The notes: generated by a model from the sequence alone, not told the origin. A DNA stretch of 60,890 nt from Oxalobacter sp. (GCA_017524145.1 JAFWUI010000036.1:1-60890), one strand, 5' to 3'; shown: positions 30,780 to 40,865, counted from the stretch's first letter. Translations and numbers: made by a program.

Positions 30780-32456
30780 TCAGGCACTCCGGTAAGCAGC
30801 CAGTGTTTCCAGAAGCAGATTCTGGGGTACTTTGGTAATGACGGTTTCCCCCAGTTTCTTCAATAGGACAAATTGGATTTCACCACCGACGTTCTTCTTG
30901 TCCACGCGCATCAGGTCAATCCACTGTTCAGAAGGCATATCGGGCGCCATGTCTGGTAAACGGGCTTTCTTGACCAGGTTGCGGATACGGTTTACGGTTT
31001 CCTGGTCCAGCCATCCCATCCGGTGGGAAAGGTCTGCCGCCATGACCATGCCACATCCAACTGCTTCGCCATGCAGCCATGCGCCATAGCCCATGCCAGC
31101 TTCAATGGCGTGGGCAAAGGTATGGCCAAAATTGAGGATGGCACGGAGACCGGTACTTTCCTTTTCATCCTGACGGACGACATCAGCCTTGATTTCACAG
31201 GAGCGTTTGATGGCATATGCCAATGCAACTGGATTCCGTTCCAGCAGTTTGTCGGTGTTTTTCTCCAGCCAAGCGAAGAAATCGGTATCGACAATACAGC
31301 CATATTTGATGACTTCTGCCATGCCGGCAGACAGTTCTGTATCAGGCAGGGTATTCAATGTAGCGGTATCGGCGATGACAGCCACAGGCTGGTAAAAAGC
31401 ACCGATCATGTTTTTGCCAAGCGGGTGGTTGATGCCCGTTTTGCCGCCAACAGAAGAATCCACTTCTGACAGCAGGGTGGTTGGGACTTGGACAAAAGGG
31501 ACTCCCCGCATGAAACTGGCCGCCGCATAACCAGTGATATCGCCGATGACACCACCTCCCAATGCTGCCAGCGTGGTTTTCCGGTCGCATTTGTTTGTCA
31601 TCAGGAAGTCAAAGATTTTCATCAAGCTTTCCCAGTTCTTTTCTTTTTCACCATCAGGCAGGACCAATGAAATGACTTCTTTGCCTGATGCTTTCAAGGA
31701 TTGTGTCAACCTTTCCAGATACAGTGGTGCAACAACATCATTGGTGATGATGGCGATACGCTTGCCTTTTACTGATTTGGCGAGCAGGGACTTATCTTTC
31801 AAGAGCCCAGCACCGATTTCAATAGGATAGCTGCGTTCACCCAGTTCAACTTTGAGGCGTTGTTTCCTTTGCGTCTGCATGCTGTTTTGACCTTTTGGGG
31901 AATATGTTTTTTTTTCTTTCGGGCGGTTTGCCATATTTTTTTTCTTGAAACCTTTGATCTGGTTGACAATGGACTGGACCATCGCATGGACGTTTGGACG
32001 GCCAGTATCGACGATGATGTCAGCGACTTCTTGGTAAAAGGGTTCGCGCTGGCGTGAAAGTTCTTCGATTTTCGCACGCCGGTCTTCAGTCTGGAGTAGA
32101 GGGCGGTTCCTGTCGTGCTGTGTCCGTTTAAGGATGTTGCTGACACTGGCCCTCAGATAGATGACAATGCCACGTTTTTTCAGGACTTCACGGTTTTCTG
32201 GACGGATGATAGAACCGCCTCCTGTTGCCAGCAGGATGCCTTGCTGTGAAGTCAGTTCATTGAGGGTTTCCATTTCCCTTTGGCGGAAACTGTCTTCTCC
32301 CTCGATTTCAAATATCCAGGAGATGGTTGCTCCTGTGCGTTTTTCAATTTCTTGGTCAGAATCAAAGAACTTCAATCCAAGCCGTTTTGCAAGCAGCCTG
32401 CCAACGGTTGTTTTGCCGGACCCCATCAGTCCAACGAGAAAAATGTTCTGTTGCAT
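30780..32456 (-). CDS. aroKB: Fused shikimate kinase - 3-dehydroquinate synthase
   Basis: One uninterrupted frame encodes two shikimate-pathway enzymes, 558 residues in all. Residues about 1-170 are AroK: P-loop [12 protein letters not shown] (9-20), [18 protein letters not shown] and RNRPLL. Residues about 199-558 are Aro[53 protein letters not shown] and the HGEAVGCGM zinc region. A Lys-rich linker of about 28 residues joins them, coded in part by runs of eight (31936-31943) and nine (31907-31915) adenines on the coding strand. An internal ATG at 31880 has AAGGTC 8 bases before it, so separate AroB synthesis is also possible. The start at 32456 gives the usual AroK N-terminus. Confidence 0.9.
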   Translation of the reverse strand: MQQNIFLVGLMGSGKTTVGRLLAKRLGLKFFDSDQEIEKRTGATISWIFEIEGEDSFRQREMETLNELTSQQGILLATGGGSIIRPENREVLKKRGIVIYLRASVSNILKRTQHDRNRPLLQTEDRRAKIEELSRQREPFYQEVADIIVDTGRPNVHAMVQSIVNQIKGFKKKNMANRPKEKKTYSPKGQNSMQTQRKQRLKVELGERSYPIEIGAGLLKDKSLLAKSVKGKRIAIITNDVVAPLYLERLTQSLKASGKEVISLVLPDGEKEKNWESLMKIFDFLMTNKCDRKTTLAALGGGVIGDITGYAAASFMRGVPFVQVPTTLLSEVDSSVGGKTGINHPLGKNMIGAFYQPVAVIADTATLNTLPDTELSAGMAEVIKYGCIVDTDFFAWLEKNTDKLLERNPVALAYAIKRSCEIKADVVRQDEKESTGLRAILNFGHTFAHAIEAGMGYGAWLHGEAVGCGMVMAADLSHRMGWLDQETVNRIRNLVKKARLPDMAPDMPSEQWIDLMRVDKKNVGGEIQFVLLKKLGETVITKVPQNLLLETLAAYRSA

Positions 32457-32639
32457 TTGGGTAAAGTGGATGTTTCCTAATCTTTTGAATATAACAGATG
32501 AACAGGACAGTTTCCAATTAGGCACAAACATCCCTGATCAGTGCCTGAAGATTTCAAGAAACGTAAAAAATTGTGAGATGACCGTGCTAACCCCTTCAGA
32601 TTAACGGATAATAGGGTATCTTTTTATCAGTTGGACAGC

Positions 32640-34970
32640 ATGTTTTCTCGAAACAGGGACCCAGTCCCACCTGATGATGGTCAGGATCAGCAAGACAATC
32701 CGCCACCGGAAAACAAGAAACGCCGTGGATTCTGGTTCTGGATAATAACGTTGTTTTGCAGCGGAACACTGTTGGCGGGCTTGCTCATTGGTTTGACGGT
32801 TGCAGTGATCTATCCGCAGTTGCCATCAATGGATCGTTTGACCGATTACCGCCCGAAGATGCCTTTGCGCGTCTATACGGCTGACAATGTCCTGATTGGC
32901 GAATTCGGTGATGAACGCCGTAAGTTTGTGCCGATTGAGAAAATACCGAACCGGCTGAAGAAAGCGGTGTTGGCCATTGAAGATGACCGTTTTTATCAGC
33001 ATAGCGGTATCGATTATCTTGGCATTCTCCGTGCAGCAATAAACAATCTGTTGGGCCGTAGCCGTCAGGGAGCTTCGACCATTACCCAGCAGGTCGCCAA
33101 GAATTTTTTCCTATCCAGTGAACAGACGCTCAAGCGTAAGCTGTATGAGGCAGTATTGGCCTTCAAGATTGAGAAGGCGTTGAGCAAGGACAAAATCCTT
33201 GAGGTCTATATGAACCAGATTTATCTGGGACAGCGTGCATTCGGTTTTGCAATGGCTGCACAGACTTATTTCGGCAAGGACATCCAGGATATCACATTAG
33301 CTGAAGCAGCGATGCTGGCAGGTCTGCCCAAGGCCCCTTCTGCCAATAATCCTGTCAACAACTATCCCCGGGCGAAACAGCGCCAGGAATATATCCTGCT
33401 CCGTATGCATCAGCTGGGCTATATCTCAGAGCAGGATTACCAGAATGCCGTCAAGGAAGAACTCCATATCAAGACTGCCAAGGAAGAACCTGAGGTCCAT
33501 GGACGTTATGTGGCAGAAATGGTTCGTCTGATGGTCTTTCAGCAGTATGGTGATGCTGCTTATACAAGTGGTATGAATGTCTATACCACCATTTCAGGCA
33601 AGGCACAGGAAGCTGCTTACCGTGCTGTCCGTCGGGGAGCCATTGATTATGACCGCCGTCATGGTTACCGGGGACCAGAAGGGCATGTCAATCTTCCTTC
33701 AGGAGATGATGGATTGTTTGACCAAGTGAAAGAGGCCTTGGAGAAATATCCAAGTACAGAAGGATTGACCAGTGGTGTTGTGATAGATGCTTCTCCTTCA
33801 CGGGTTAAGGTGATGTTGGCAGAAGGCACGGTTGCCACGGTAACCGGTAGTGGACTGAAGTTTGCTGCTTCCTGCTTGGGCAGGGGAGGTGAAAAACAGA
33901 TTAAGCGGGGATCCATTATCCGTATTGGCGCCGTCAACGGAGAATGGGCAATCACCCAGCTGCCACAGATTGAAGCGGCACTGGTTGCCCTTAATCCAGG
34001 AGATGGGGCAATCCGTGCTTTGGTCGGCGGGTTTGATTTCGCAAACAGGCAGTTCAACCATGCTACCCAGGCATGGCGCCAGCCTGGGTCTTCATTCAAG
34101 CCGTTCATCTATTCAGCGGCTTTGGAAAAGGGGTTTGCACCAACCAGTATCATCAATGATGCGCAAGTGGCTTTCACAGGCGGCAATGGGCAGAGCTGGA
34201 CACCGAAGAATTACGATAATGTCTATGATGGACCGATAACCATGCGCCGTGGGTTGATGAAATCAAAGAATATGGTCTCAGTCCAGATTTTGAACCAGAT
34301 CAGTCCTTCCTATGGCCAGGACCATGCGGTCAGGTTTGGTTTTGACTACGACAAGGTCCCCGCAGACCTGTCATTGGCATTGGGGGCGGCAACGGTTACA
34401 CCATTACAGATGGCATCAGCTTATGCTGTTTTTGCGAACGGTGGTTTCAAGGTCAAGCCTTACTTGATTTCTTCCATCACCGATTTCAAGGGCAATGTGC
34501 TGTCACGTGCCAATCCTGACCAGCCCGGGCAGGAAATCAACCGTGTCCTAGATGCACGTAATGCATTCATTATGGATAGTATGATGAAAGGTGTCGTACA
34601 GAGCGGTACCGCTGCGCGTGCGGGCAGGGCACTGGGAAGGACTGACCTCGCAGGCAAGACTGGTACGACCAATGATTCCCATGATGTCTGGTTTGCCGGT
34701 TACCAGCAGAACTTGGTTGCCGTTGTCTGGCTGGGTTTTGACCAGCCCAAGAATATGGGACATGAGACTGGCGGTTCCTTGGCGGTTCCTGTCTGGATTG
34801 ATTTCATGCAGGTGGCATTGCAGGGGCTGCCTGCTGAGAACCGTCCAATGCCTGAAGGCATTGATGTCATCAATGGAGATTACTATTACCGTGAATATCC
34901 ACCAGGAGAGATTGTCACGAATGTCGGTATCAGCCATCCAATCCATCCCACAGAGTATGACAGTTTCTGA
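32640..34970 (+). CDS. mrcA: Penicillin-binding protein 1A
   Basis: A bifunctional murein glycosyltransferase/transpeptidase of 776 residues. After a charged, Pro-rich cytosolic N-terminus there is one membrane helix (about 34-60). The GT51 domain follows with EDDRFYQHSGIDYLGILRA and QGASTITQQVAKNFFL. The transpeptidase domain has SxxK in GSSFKPFIYSAAL, SKN (KSKNMVSVQ) and KTGTTND. All catalytic motifs are present. The ATG at 32640 is used; a TTG three codons upstream is in frame. It diverges from aroKB with 183 bases between. Confidence 0.95.
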   Translation: MFSRNRDPVPPDDGQDQQDNPPPENKKRRGFWFWIITLFCSGTLLAGLLIGLTVAVIYPQLPSMDRLTDYRPKMPLRVYTADNVLIGEFGDERRKFVPIEKIPNRLKKAVLAIEDDRFYQHSGIDYLGILRAAINNLLGRSRQGASTITQQVAKNFFLSSEQTLKRKLYEAVLAFKIEKALSKDKILEVYMNQIYLGQRAFGFAMAAQTYFGKDIQDITLAEAAMLAGLPKAPSANNPVNNYPRAKQRQEYILLRMHQLGYISEQDYQNAVKEELHIKTAKEEPEVHGRYVAEMVRLMVFQQYGDAAYTSGMNVYTTISGKAQEAAYRAVRRGAIDYDRRHGYRGPEGHVNLPSGDDGLFDQVKEALEKYPSTEGLTSGVVIDASPSRVKVMLAEGTVATVTGSGLKFAASCLGRGGEKQIKRGSIIRIGAVNGEWAITQLPQIEAALVALNPGDGAIRALVGGFDFANRQFNHATQAWRQPGSSFKPFIYSAALEKGFAPTSIINDAQVAFTGGNGQSWTPKNYDNVYDGPITMRRGLMKSKNMVSVQILNQISPSYGQDHAVRFGFDYDKVPADLSLALGAATVTPLQMASAYAVFANGGFKVKPYLISSITDFKGNVLSRANPDQPGQEINRVLDARNAFIMDSMMKGVVQSGTAARAGRALGRTDLAGKTGTTNDSHDVWFAGYQQNLVAVVWLGFDQPKNMGHETGGSLAVPVWIDFMQVALQGLPAENRPMPEGIDVINGDYYYREYPPGEIVTNVGISHPIHPTEYDSF

Positions 34971-35037
34971 TGTGTTATAGTGCTGGCTCTGCCCGCTTGG
35001 GGAATCGTGTAAGTTTTTATGACTGAAGGGGTATCTG

Positions 35038-35421
35038 ATGAATCTGTTTCGATTATTGGGAAAAGGTGTTTTGCTGTTGGGAATACTGCTTGGTCTGACA
35101 GCCTGTGGCCAGAAGGGGCCACTGATTCTGCCTCCTAAGAATACCCCTCCCCAAGCGGTGAATCCGGTTGTATTCCCAGAAAAAGATGCTGCCAATGACG
35201 GGCAACAGGCTTTGGATGGAGCCTTGATTCCAGAAAGCAATGAAGTTCCACAGGACAGTCAGGTTCCAACAGACAGTAAAGCTCCGGACAGCAGTAAAAC
35301 TTTGGAAGACAGCAAAGTGCCGGAAGGTAACAGTGGTGTAGAAGACGGCAAGGATTCGAATGAGATACCTTTAGGGATTCTCCCCAGTACGACAAAGCAC
35401 CAACCCTTGAATGCCCGGTAA
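35038..35421 (+). CDS. lptM: LptM (YifL)-like small lipoprotein
   Basis: A lipoprotein precursor with signal peptide MNLFRLLGKGVLLLGILLGLTAC and lipobox LTAC (Cys23), followed at once by GQKGPLILPP, the hallmark of LptM/YifL. LptM assists maturation of the LPS translocon LptD in E. coli. The gene stands directly upstream of lysA, as in many Proteobacteria. At 127 residues it is about twice the usual length. The extra C-terminal part is a Ser/Asp/Pro-rich degenerate repeat (EVPQDSQVPTDSKAPDSSK and similar), likely disordered in the periplasm. Confidence 0.85.
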   Translation: MNLFRLLGKGVLLLGILLGLTACGQKGPLILPPKNTPPQAVNPVVFPEKDAANDGQQALDGALIPESNEVPQDSQVPTDSKAPDSSKTLEDSKVPEGNSGVEDGKDSNEIPLGILPSTTKHQPLNAR

Positions 35422-35460
35422 ATCTTTTATGCTGGATGGTCAAGACGATAGGATTGAAAG

Positions 35461-36750
35461 ATGACAGAGAATTATTTTGCCTATAAAGACGATATCCTGA
35501 TGGCTGAGGATGTTGCCTTGGATGCCCTGGCTGAACAGTTTGGTACACCATTGTATGTCTATTCCAAAGCTGCTTTTACAGACCATCTGGGCCAGTATAT
35601 AAAGACGTGTAAACAGTATGAAACAGCCAACCTGCGTCCGCTGGTCTGCTATTCCGTCAAGTCCAACTCCAATATTGCTATCCTGAATCTGCTGGCTAAA
35701 CAGGGGGCAGGTTTTGATATCGTGTCTGGTGGCGAGCTTGCACGGGTGGCCGCTGCGGGTGGTGACCCGCATAAGGTCATCTATTCTGGCGTTGGCAAGA
35801 CGCCGGCAGAAATCCGGTTGTCCTTGGAACACGATATCCTCTGTTTCAATGTTGAATCCCTTTCTGAATTGAGGCGCATCAACCAGATTGCTGGAAAGAT
35901 GGGGCGGAAAGCCCGTATTTCCTTCCGGGTGAATCCAGATGTAGATGCCAAGACCCATCCCTATATTTCAACAGGTTTGAAAAAGAACAAGTTTGGCATT
36001 CCTTTTGAGGAAGTCCTGCCAACCTATTCGGTTGCTGCTTCTTTGGAGCATATTGAAGTGGTTGGGATTGACTGCCATATCGGCTCACAGCTGTTGGATG
36101 ATGCTCCATTACTTGAAGCTTTGGATAAAATCCTCAATTTGGTCAACCAGCTGGAGGAGAAGGGAATCAGGCTAAGCCATATCGACATCGGTGGCGGGAT
36201 TGGCATCAGGTATGAGGATGAGCAGCCGGTCGCCATTCCGGATTATCTGTCCCGGGTTTTTGCCAAGATTGGAGAATGGCAGGCTTCACATTGTCCAGAC
36301 CGTCAGATGACAGTGATGTTTGAACCCGGCCGGTCCATTTCCGGCAATGCCGGTATCCTGCTGGGACGCCTGCAGTATCTGAAGACCAATTCCGGTAAGC
36401 ACTTTGCGGTTGTTGATGCAGGGATGAATGACTTGATGCGCCCGTCCCTCTATGAAGCTTACCATGGCGTCAAGCCAGTCATTAAACGGAATGTTCCTGC
36501 ACAGGCCTATGAAATTGTTGGGCCAATCTGCGAATCTGGTGATTGGTTGGCAAGGGACCGTGAACTTGCTGTTGAAGAAGGTGACCTGCTGGCATTCATG
36601 AGTGCAGGGGCTTATGGGATGTCGATGGCATCCAATTACAATACCCGTGGACGCCCAGCGGAAGTGCTGGTAGATGGACAGGAAGTCCACTTGATCCGTA
36701 GGCGTGAGACACCAGAGGATATTTTTGCACTTGAAACCCTTGTTCCCTGA
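35461..36750 (+). CDS. lysA: Diaminopimelate decarboxylase
   Basis: LysA makes lysine from meso-diaminopimelate with PLP. The 429-residue protein has the PLP Lys in VCYSVKSNSNIAIL near residue 63. SGGELARVAAAGGDPHKVIYSGVGKT (quoted in parts: SGGELARVAAAG, VIYSGVGKT), HIGSQL, DIGGGIGIRYEDEQP, EPGRSI and the C-terminal GPICESGDWLARDREL follow. Length is normal. The ATG at 35461 has GATTGAAAG just upstream and lies 39 bases after the lptM stop, a common pairing. Confidence 0.96.
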   Translation: MTENYFAYKDDILMAEDVALDALAEQFGTPLYVYSKAAFTDHLGQYIKTCKQYETANLRPLVCYSVKSNSNIAILNLLAKQGAGFDIVSGGELARVAAAGGDPHKVIYSGVGKTPAEIRLSLEHDILCFNVESLSELRRINQIAGKMGRKARISFRVNPDVDAKTHPYISTGLKKNKFGIPFEEVLPTYSVAASLEHIEVVGIDCHIGSQLLDDAPLLEALDKILNLVNQLEEKGIRLSHIDIGGGIGIRYEDEQPVAIPDYLSRVFAKIGEWQASHCPDRQMTVMFEPGRSISGNAGILLGRLQYLKTNSGKHFAVVDAGMNDLMRPSLYEAYHGVKPVIKRNVPAQAYEIVGPICESGDWLARDRELAVEEGDLLAFMSAGAYGMSMASNYNTRGRPAEVLVDGQEVHLIRRRETPEDIFALETLVP

Positions 36751-36811
36751 TAAGATCTTTCCCGTTTATGGGATGGCAGGGAACCGTTACTGAACGAATA
36801 CCGGAGAAACC

Positions 36812-37579
36812 ATGTCCAAGCTCTGGCAAGCCCGTTTTTTTACAACCGTCAACCATCTGCGTGAACTGCCCAAACTGGATGTTCCGGAAATCGCTTTTGT
36901 CGGGCGTTCCAACGCCGGTAAATCTTCCGCAATCAATATCCTGTGTAACCAGAAAGGATTGGCCTATGCCTCAAAGACGCCCGGCAGGACCCAGTTCCTG
37001 AATTTCTTTTCGATTGGTGGGGCGCATCCAGCCCAGCATCGTAAGGATCCAACGGATGTTTCCAAGATTGAGATGTTTCTGGTGGATTTGCCGGGTTATG
37101 GTTATGCACAGGTTTCCCATGCTTCCAAAGACCATTGGAATAAGCTGCTCGGTGACTATCTGATGCAGCGCTCGCAGCTCAAGGGTGTGGTGATGATGAT
37201 GGATTCCCGTCATCCATTCCAGAAACTGGATACGGAGTTGGTGGAATGGTTTGTTGCAACAGGCAAGCCTATCCATTGCCTGTTGACCAAGGCAGACAAA
37301 CTGAGCCGGAGTGAGGCGGCAAAGTCGCTGAAATTGACCCAGACTATTTTCAACAGTTATGTTGATGCTCAAGGAAAACCTTTCCCTTTTTCAGTGCAGC
37401 TGTTTTCTTCGACCAAGCGTACTGGTCTGGAAGAGGCAACCAAGAAAATACTGCAATGGGCAGGTGTAGCTGATGATAAAGTACCGGAAAAAACGGAAAC
37501 GGTTAAACTAAACAGCTCCAAACCTTCTCAACCCGCCAAGAAGCAAGGAAAACCTGTGTCTGATAAAAAACGGTCATAA
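36812..37579 (+). CDS. engB: Ribosome biogenesis GTPase EngB (YihA/YsxC)
   Basis: EngB is a GTPase needed for 50S subunit assembly. G-motifs are visible: G1 GRSNAGKSS (about 30-38), G2/G3 [14 protein letters not shown]4 TKADKL and G5 SSTK. The N-terminus has the usual [12 protein letters not shown]. At 255 residues it exceeds the typical 200-220 because of a Lys/Ser/Pro-rich tail after about residue 215, which looks disordered. CCGGAG precedes the ATG by 10 bases. The next gene starts 6 bases after its stop. Confidence 0.93.
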   Translation: MSKLWQARFFTTVNHLRELPKLDVPEIAFVGRSNAGKSSAINILCNQKGLAYASKTPGRTQFLNFFSIGGAHPAQHRKDPTDVSKIEMFLVDLPGYGYAQVSHASKDHWNKLLGDYLMQRSQLKGVVMMMDSRHPFQKLDTELVEWFVATGKPIHCLLTKADKLSRSEAAKSLKLTQTIFNSYVDAQGKPFPFSVQLFSSTKRTGLEEATKKILQWAGVADDKVPEKTETVKLNSSKPSQPAKKQGKPVSDKKRS

Positions 37580-37585
37580 TCATTC

Positions 37586-38215
37586 ATGAGCAACCAGATT
37601 TCCTATACCCAAGAAGTCTTGAGAAAGAGCATCCATCTCAGTTCTCTCTGGATGGTTGTTGCCATGGGTTTCTTGCCACGGCTGGTGAATATCGTACTTT
37701 TTGCTGTTTTGCTGATTGGTTGTATTGTCACGGAATATGGTAACCATAAGGGATGGAAGTTATTCACCATGACTTATGGTGCTTTGTTCAACCGGATGCT
37801 CCGTGAAAAGGAAAGGCAGGAGAGTTTCCGTCTGAGTGGGGCGCCTTATCTGATTGGAGCTGCGTTGATGAGTGTTGCCCTGTTTCCCACGGTTATTGCG
37901 ATGACTGGGTTTGCAGTGATGCTGATTGGTGATACGGTTGCAGCACTGATTGGCCGTCGTTTTGGGCGTCATCCCATCAATGCTGGTACAAAGAGTCTGG
38001 AAGGCAGTCTTGCATTCTGCATCGCAGGTTTCCTGATAATCCTGTTTTTTTTCTTCAGCTATGCCCAGCCGATGATGTTCCTGTTTTCAGGAAGTATCGG
38101 TGTTGTAGTGGCAGCATTGGCAGAAGCTTATGAGAACCGGATTTATCTGGATGACAATTTCTCAATTCCTTTGGCCGTTGGTATCTGCCTGTTCCTTGGA
38201 CAGCTGGTATCCTGA
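37586..38215 (+). CDS. DGK1/SEC59-like membrane kinase (polyprenol/diacylglycerol kinase family)
   Basis: A 209-residue membrane protein with several hydrophobic helices. The family core is visible as VLRKSIHLSSLWM at the start, then IGDTVAALIGRRFGRHPI and the following KSLEGSLA. These belong to the CTP/ATP-dependent lipid kinase group that includes DGK1, SEC59 and phytol kinases, and is related to CDP-diglyceride synthases. The lipid substrate cannot be told from sequence. It follows engB by 6 bases and is convergent with topB. Confidence 0.75.
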   Translation: MSNQISYTQEVLRKSIHLSSLWMVVAMGFLPRLVNIVLFAVLLIGCIVTEYGNHKGWKLFTMTYGALFNRMLREKERQESFRLSGAPYLIGAALMSVALFPTVIAMTGFAVMLIGDTVAALIGRRFGRHPINAGTKSLEGSLAFCIAGFLIILFFFFSYAQPMMFLFSGSIGVVVAALAEAYENRIYLDDNFSIPLAVGICLFLGQLVS

Positions 38216-38217
38216 TT

Positions 38218-38237
38218 GCAGGAGACATGTCTCCTGC
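38218..38237. terminator. Perfect 20-bp palindrome between convergent genes
   Basis: GCAGGAGACATGTCTCCTGC lies between the stops of the lipid-kinase-like gene (38215) and topB (38250). It can form an 8-bp stem with a CATG loop in either direction. The flanking T tract is weak (GTTT), so termination is plausible rather than certain. Confidence 0.5.
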
Positions 38238-38249
38238 GTTTCTGCAATG

Positions 38250-40865
38250 CTATTTTGAAGCCGTTTCAGCTTTTTTCCGGACAGTCCTGGCCTTTGCAGC
38301 AGCAGAAGCTTTTTTAGCTGGTTTTTTGCCGGTACTGGTTGTTGATGTACTGGTTTTTACGGCAGCATTCTTTGCAGGAGTGTTTTTACGGGCGGCTGTT
38401 TTAGTGGTTGGTTCTTCAAACTTGAAGTTGATTTTACCGCCTCGTCCCAATTCCAGATAAGCTTTGAAAGGACGGTTTGTCCGGTTTGAGATGAATCCAG
38501 TCAACAGGTCTGTCTGACCTTCTGACAGCAGTTTCGCCATCTGTTCAGGTGGGATTTCCTGTTGCAGGATGGTACGGCCGCTTCTGAATGTGCAGGATTT
38601 TTCCTTGCCAATGGCATGTTCACAAAGATAGGCCTTGCCGGTGTCATACACATTGCCTTTGCATTTTGGACAGAGGCCAACCGGTGTCTTGCCCGTGAAA
38701 TCCAGCAACACAGCATCTTCTTCCTTGGGTTGTCCAAAATCGAATGCCATCTGAAGTCCGCCAGTCTCTGGATTTTCCGTGATTTTCAGGATAGCAGCAA
38801 AAGGGAAGCCTGTTTTTGCACGGAAGCCTTGCAGAGGGCCAATCTGGCGGTTTGCCAGCAGCTCTTCTACCTCAGGAATGGAGAACATACGGGAACCAGG
38901 CGTTTTGGTGATAGAGAAACTGCATTTCGTGCAGGCAAAGCGGCGGTAATTCTCCTGGACCTGCCCGCCACATTGTGGGCAAGGTGTTTTCAGGACTGCA
39001 TAGTCACCGGGAACCGTATCGCCATCATATTCCTTGGCTTGGTTGACGATGTCTTCTGTCATGCCTGCGATATGTTGCATGAATTCCTCGCGGCTCAGGT
39101 TGCCTTTTTCCATCTGGGCAAGCTGGAATTCCCATTCTCCAGTGAGCTCAGGCATTGTCAGTTCCTGGATGCCGAGCCCATTAAGGAGGGTCATCAGTTG
39201 GAAGGCTTTGGGGGTTGGTACCAGTTCCTTGCCCTCACGTTGCAGGTATTCCTTCAATAAACCTTCAATAATGGATGCACGGGTTGCTGGCGTACCCAAA
39301 CCTTTGCCCTTCATGGCTTCACGGAGGTCGTCATCCACCAGTTTGCCTGCTCCTTCCATAGCTGAAAGCAGGGTGGCTTCTGTGAAGCGTGCAGGCGGTT
39401 TTGTTGTCAGACCATCTGTCCAGACACTTTCTGCCAGGACGTTTTCCTTGTCTTTGACGGGAACCAGGGAACGTTCATTGGTGTTGGTCGTAACTGGAGC
39501 CTCCTTGCCATAGACAGCCATCCAGCCGGGTTTGGTCATTATCCGGCCATCACTGCGGAAACGGTGTCCAGCAATATCGGTATAACGGGTTGTAACTTGG
39601 AATTCTGCCGCAGGGAAGAAGACAGCCAGGAAACGGCGGACAACCAGTTCATACAGTTTCCGGTCATCTTCACGCTGGGTTTTCAATGGCTGCAATGTCG
39701 GGATGATGGCAAAGTGGTCGGAAATCTTCTTGTTGTCAAAGATTCGCTTGTTGGGCCGGATCCATTGGTTTGCCAATACCTGTTCTGCAAAAGGTTTGAA
39801 ATCAGGGTTTTCACAAAGGGCTTTCATGGTTTGACGGCAGGTCTGCCGGTAATCTTCAGGCAGGTGCCGGGAATCTGTCCTTGGGTAGGTCAAGGCCTTA
39901 TGCTGTTCATACAACCGCTGCGCTGTATCCAACGTACGTTTTGCTGAAAAACCAAAACGTGCGTTTGCTTCACGTTGCAGGCTGGTCAGGTCAAACAGGG
40001 CAGGCGAAAGGGAAGTTGCGGGACGGGATTCTTCCGTGACAATTCCCTGTTTCCCCATGCAGGCGGCAACAATCCTGTCGGCTGCTTCACGGCTCCACAG
40101 ACGTTCAGCCCGTTTTTCAGGGTCTGAAGCATCTTTCTTGAAGGCAGTGTCCAACCAACGGCCTTCATAAGTCCCTTTATCGCATTTGAATGTAGCATGG
40201 ACTTCCCAGTAATTGCGGGGGACAAAGTCCCGTATCTGTTTTTCACGTTCAACAACAATGGATAATGTTGGTGTCTGGACCCGGCCAACCGTTGTCAGGA
40301 AGAAGCCGCCATTCTGCGAGTTGAAGGCTGTCATTGCCCGGGTGCCGTTGATGCCGACCAGCCAGTCTGCCTCTGCACGGCTACGTGCAGCTTTTGCCAG
40401 GGATTGCATTTCCTCGTCTGTCCGCAGATGTTTGAAACCTTCCCGGATGGCAGCAGGTGTCATGGATTGGAGCCACAGACGTTTGATAGGCTGTTTGGCT
40501 TTTGTGTATTCTGCAATCAAACGGAAAATCAGTTCACCTTCACGTCCTGCATCGCAGGCGTTGACCAATGTCGAGACATCCTTGCGCCGGATCAGTTTTG
40601 CCAGCAGTTTTAGGCGGGGTGCTGTTTTGGCGATAGGTTCCAATGCAAATTTCGGAGGAATCACCGGCAGATGGGAAAAGGTCCATTTACCACGTTTGAC
40701 TTCATACTCATCAGGTGCCTTGATTTCCAACAGATGGCCGACAGCAGATGTCAGGACATAATCATCTGATTCCAGGTAATCCCCCTGCTTGGTAAAACCG
40801 CCAAGACTTTTGGCGATGTCATTGGCAACAGAAGGTTTTTCGGCAATGATAAGCGTTTTGGTCAT
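38250..40865 (-). CDS. topB: DNA topoisomerase III
   Basis: A type IA topoisomerase that decatenates and relaxes single-stranded regions. The protein has 871 residues from the ATG at 40865 (TKTLIIAEKPSVANDIAKSL). The TOPRIM acidic motif is in ACDAGREGELIF and the catalytic Tyr in ALTYPRTDSRHLP. A C-terminal region holds a four-Cys zinc ribbon (CPQCGG...FACTKC), a second Cys cluster (CPKCKGNVYDTG...) and a long Lys/Ala/Thr-rich tail. An upstream in-frame extension to 41069 adds only unrelated residues. It occupies the place near dprA where topA is common in Betaproteobacteria. Confidence 0.93.
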   Translation of the reverse strand: MTKTLIIAEKPSVANDIAKSLGGFTKQGDYLESDDYVLTSAVGHLLEIKAPDEYEVKRGKWTFSHLPVIPPKFALEPIAKTAPRLKLLAKLIRRKDVSTLVNACDAGREGELIFRLIAEYTKAKQPIKRLWLQSMTPAAIREGFKHLRTDEEMQSLAKAARSRAEADWLVGINGTRAMTAFNSQNGGFFLTTVGRVQTPTLSIVVEREKQIRDFVPRNYWEVHATFKCDKGTYEGRWLDTAFKKDASDPEKRAERLWSREAADRIVAACMGKQGIVTEESRPATSLSPALFDLTSLQREANARFGFSAKRTLDTAQRLYEQHKALTYPRTDSRHLPEDYRQTCRQTMKALCENPDFKPFAEQVLANQWIRPNKRIFDNKKISDHFAIIPTLQPLKTQREDDRKLYELVVRRFLAVFFPAAEFQVTTRYTDIAGHRFRSDGRIMTKPGWMAVYGKEAPVTTNTNERSLVPVKDKENVLAESVWTDGLTTKPPARFTEATLLSAMEGAGKLVDDDLREAMKGKGLGTPATRASIIEGLLKEYLQREGKELVPTPKAFQLMTLLNGLGIQELTMPELTGEWEFQLAQMEKGNLSREEFMQHIAGMTEDIVNQAKEYDGDTVPGDYAVLKTPCPQCGGQVQENYRRFACTKCSFSITKTPGSRMFSIPEVEELLANRQIGPLQGFRAKTGFPFAAILKITENPETGGLQMAFDFGQPKEEDAVLLDFTGKTPVGLCPKCKGNVYDTGKAYLCEHAIGKEKSCTFRSGRTILQQEIPPEQMAKLLSEGQTDLLTGFISNRTNRPFKAYLELGRGGKINFKFEEPTTKTAARKNTPAKNAAVKTSTSTTSTGKKPAKKASAAAKARTVRKKAETASK

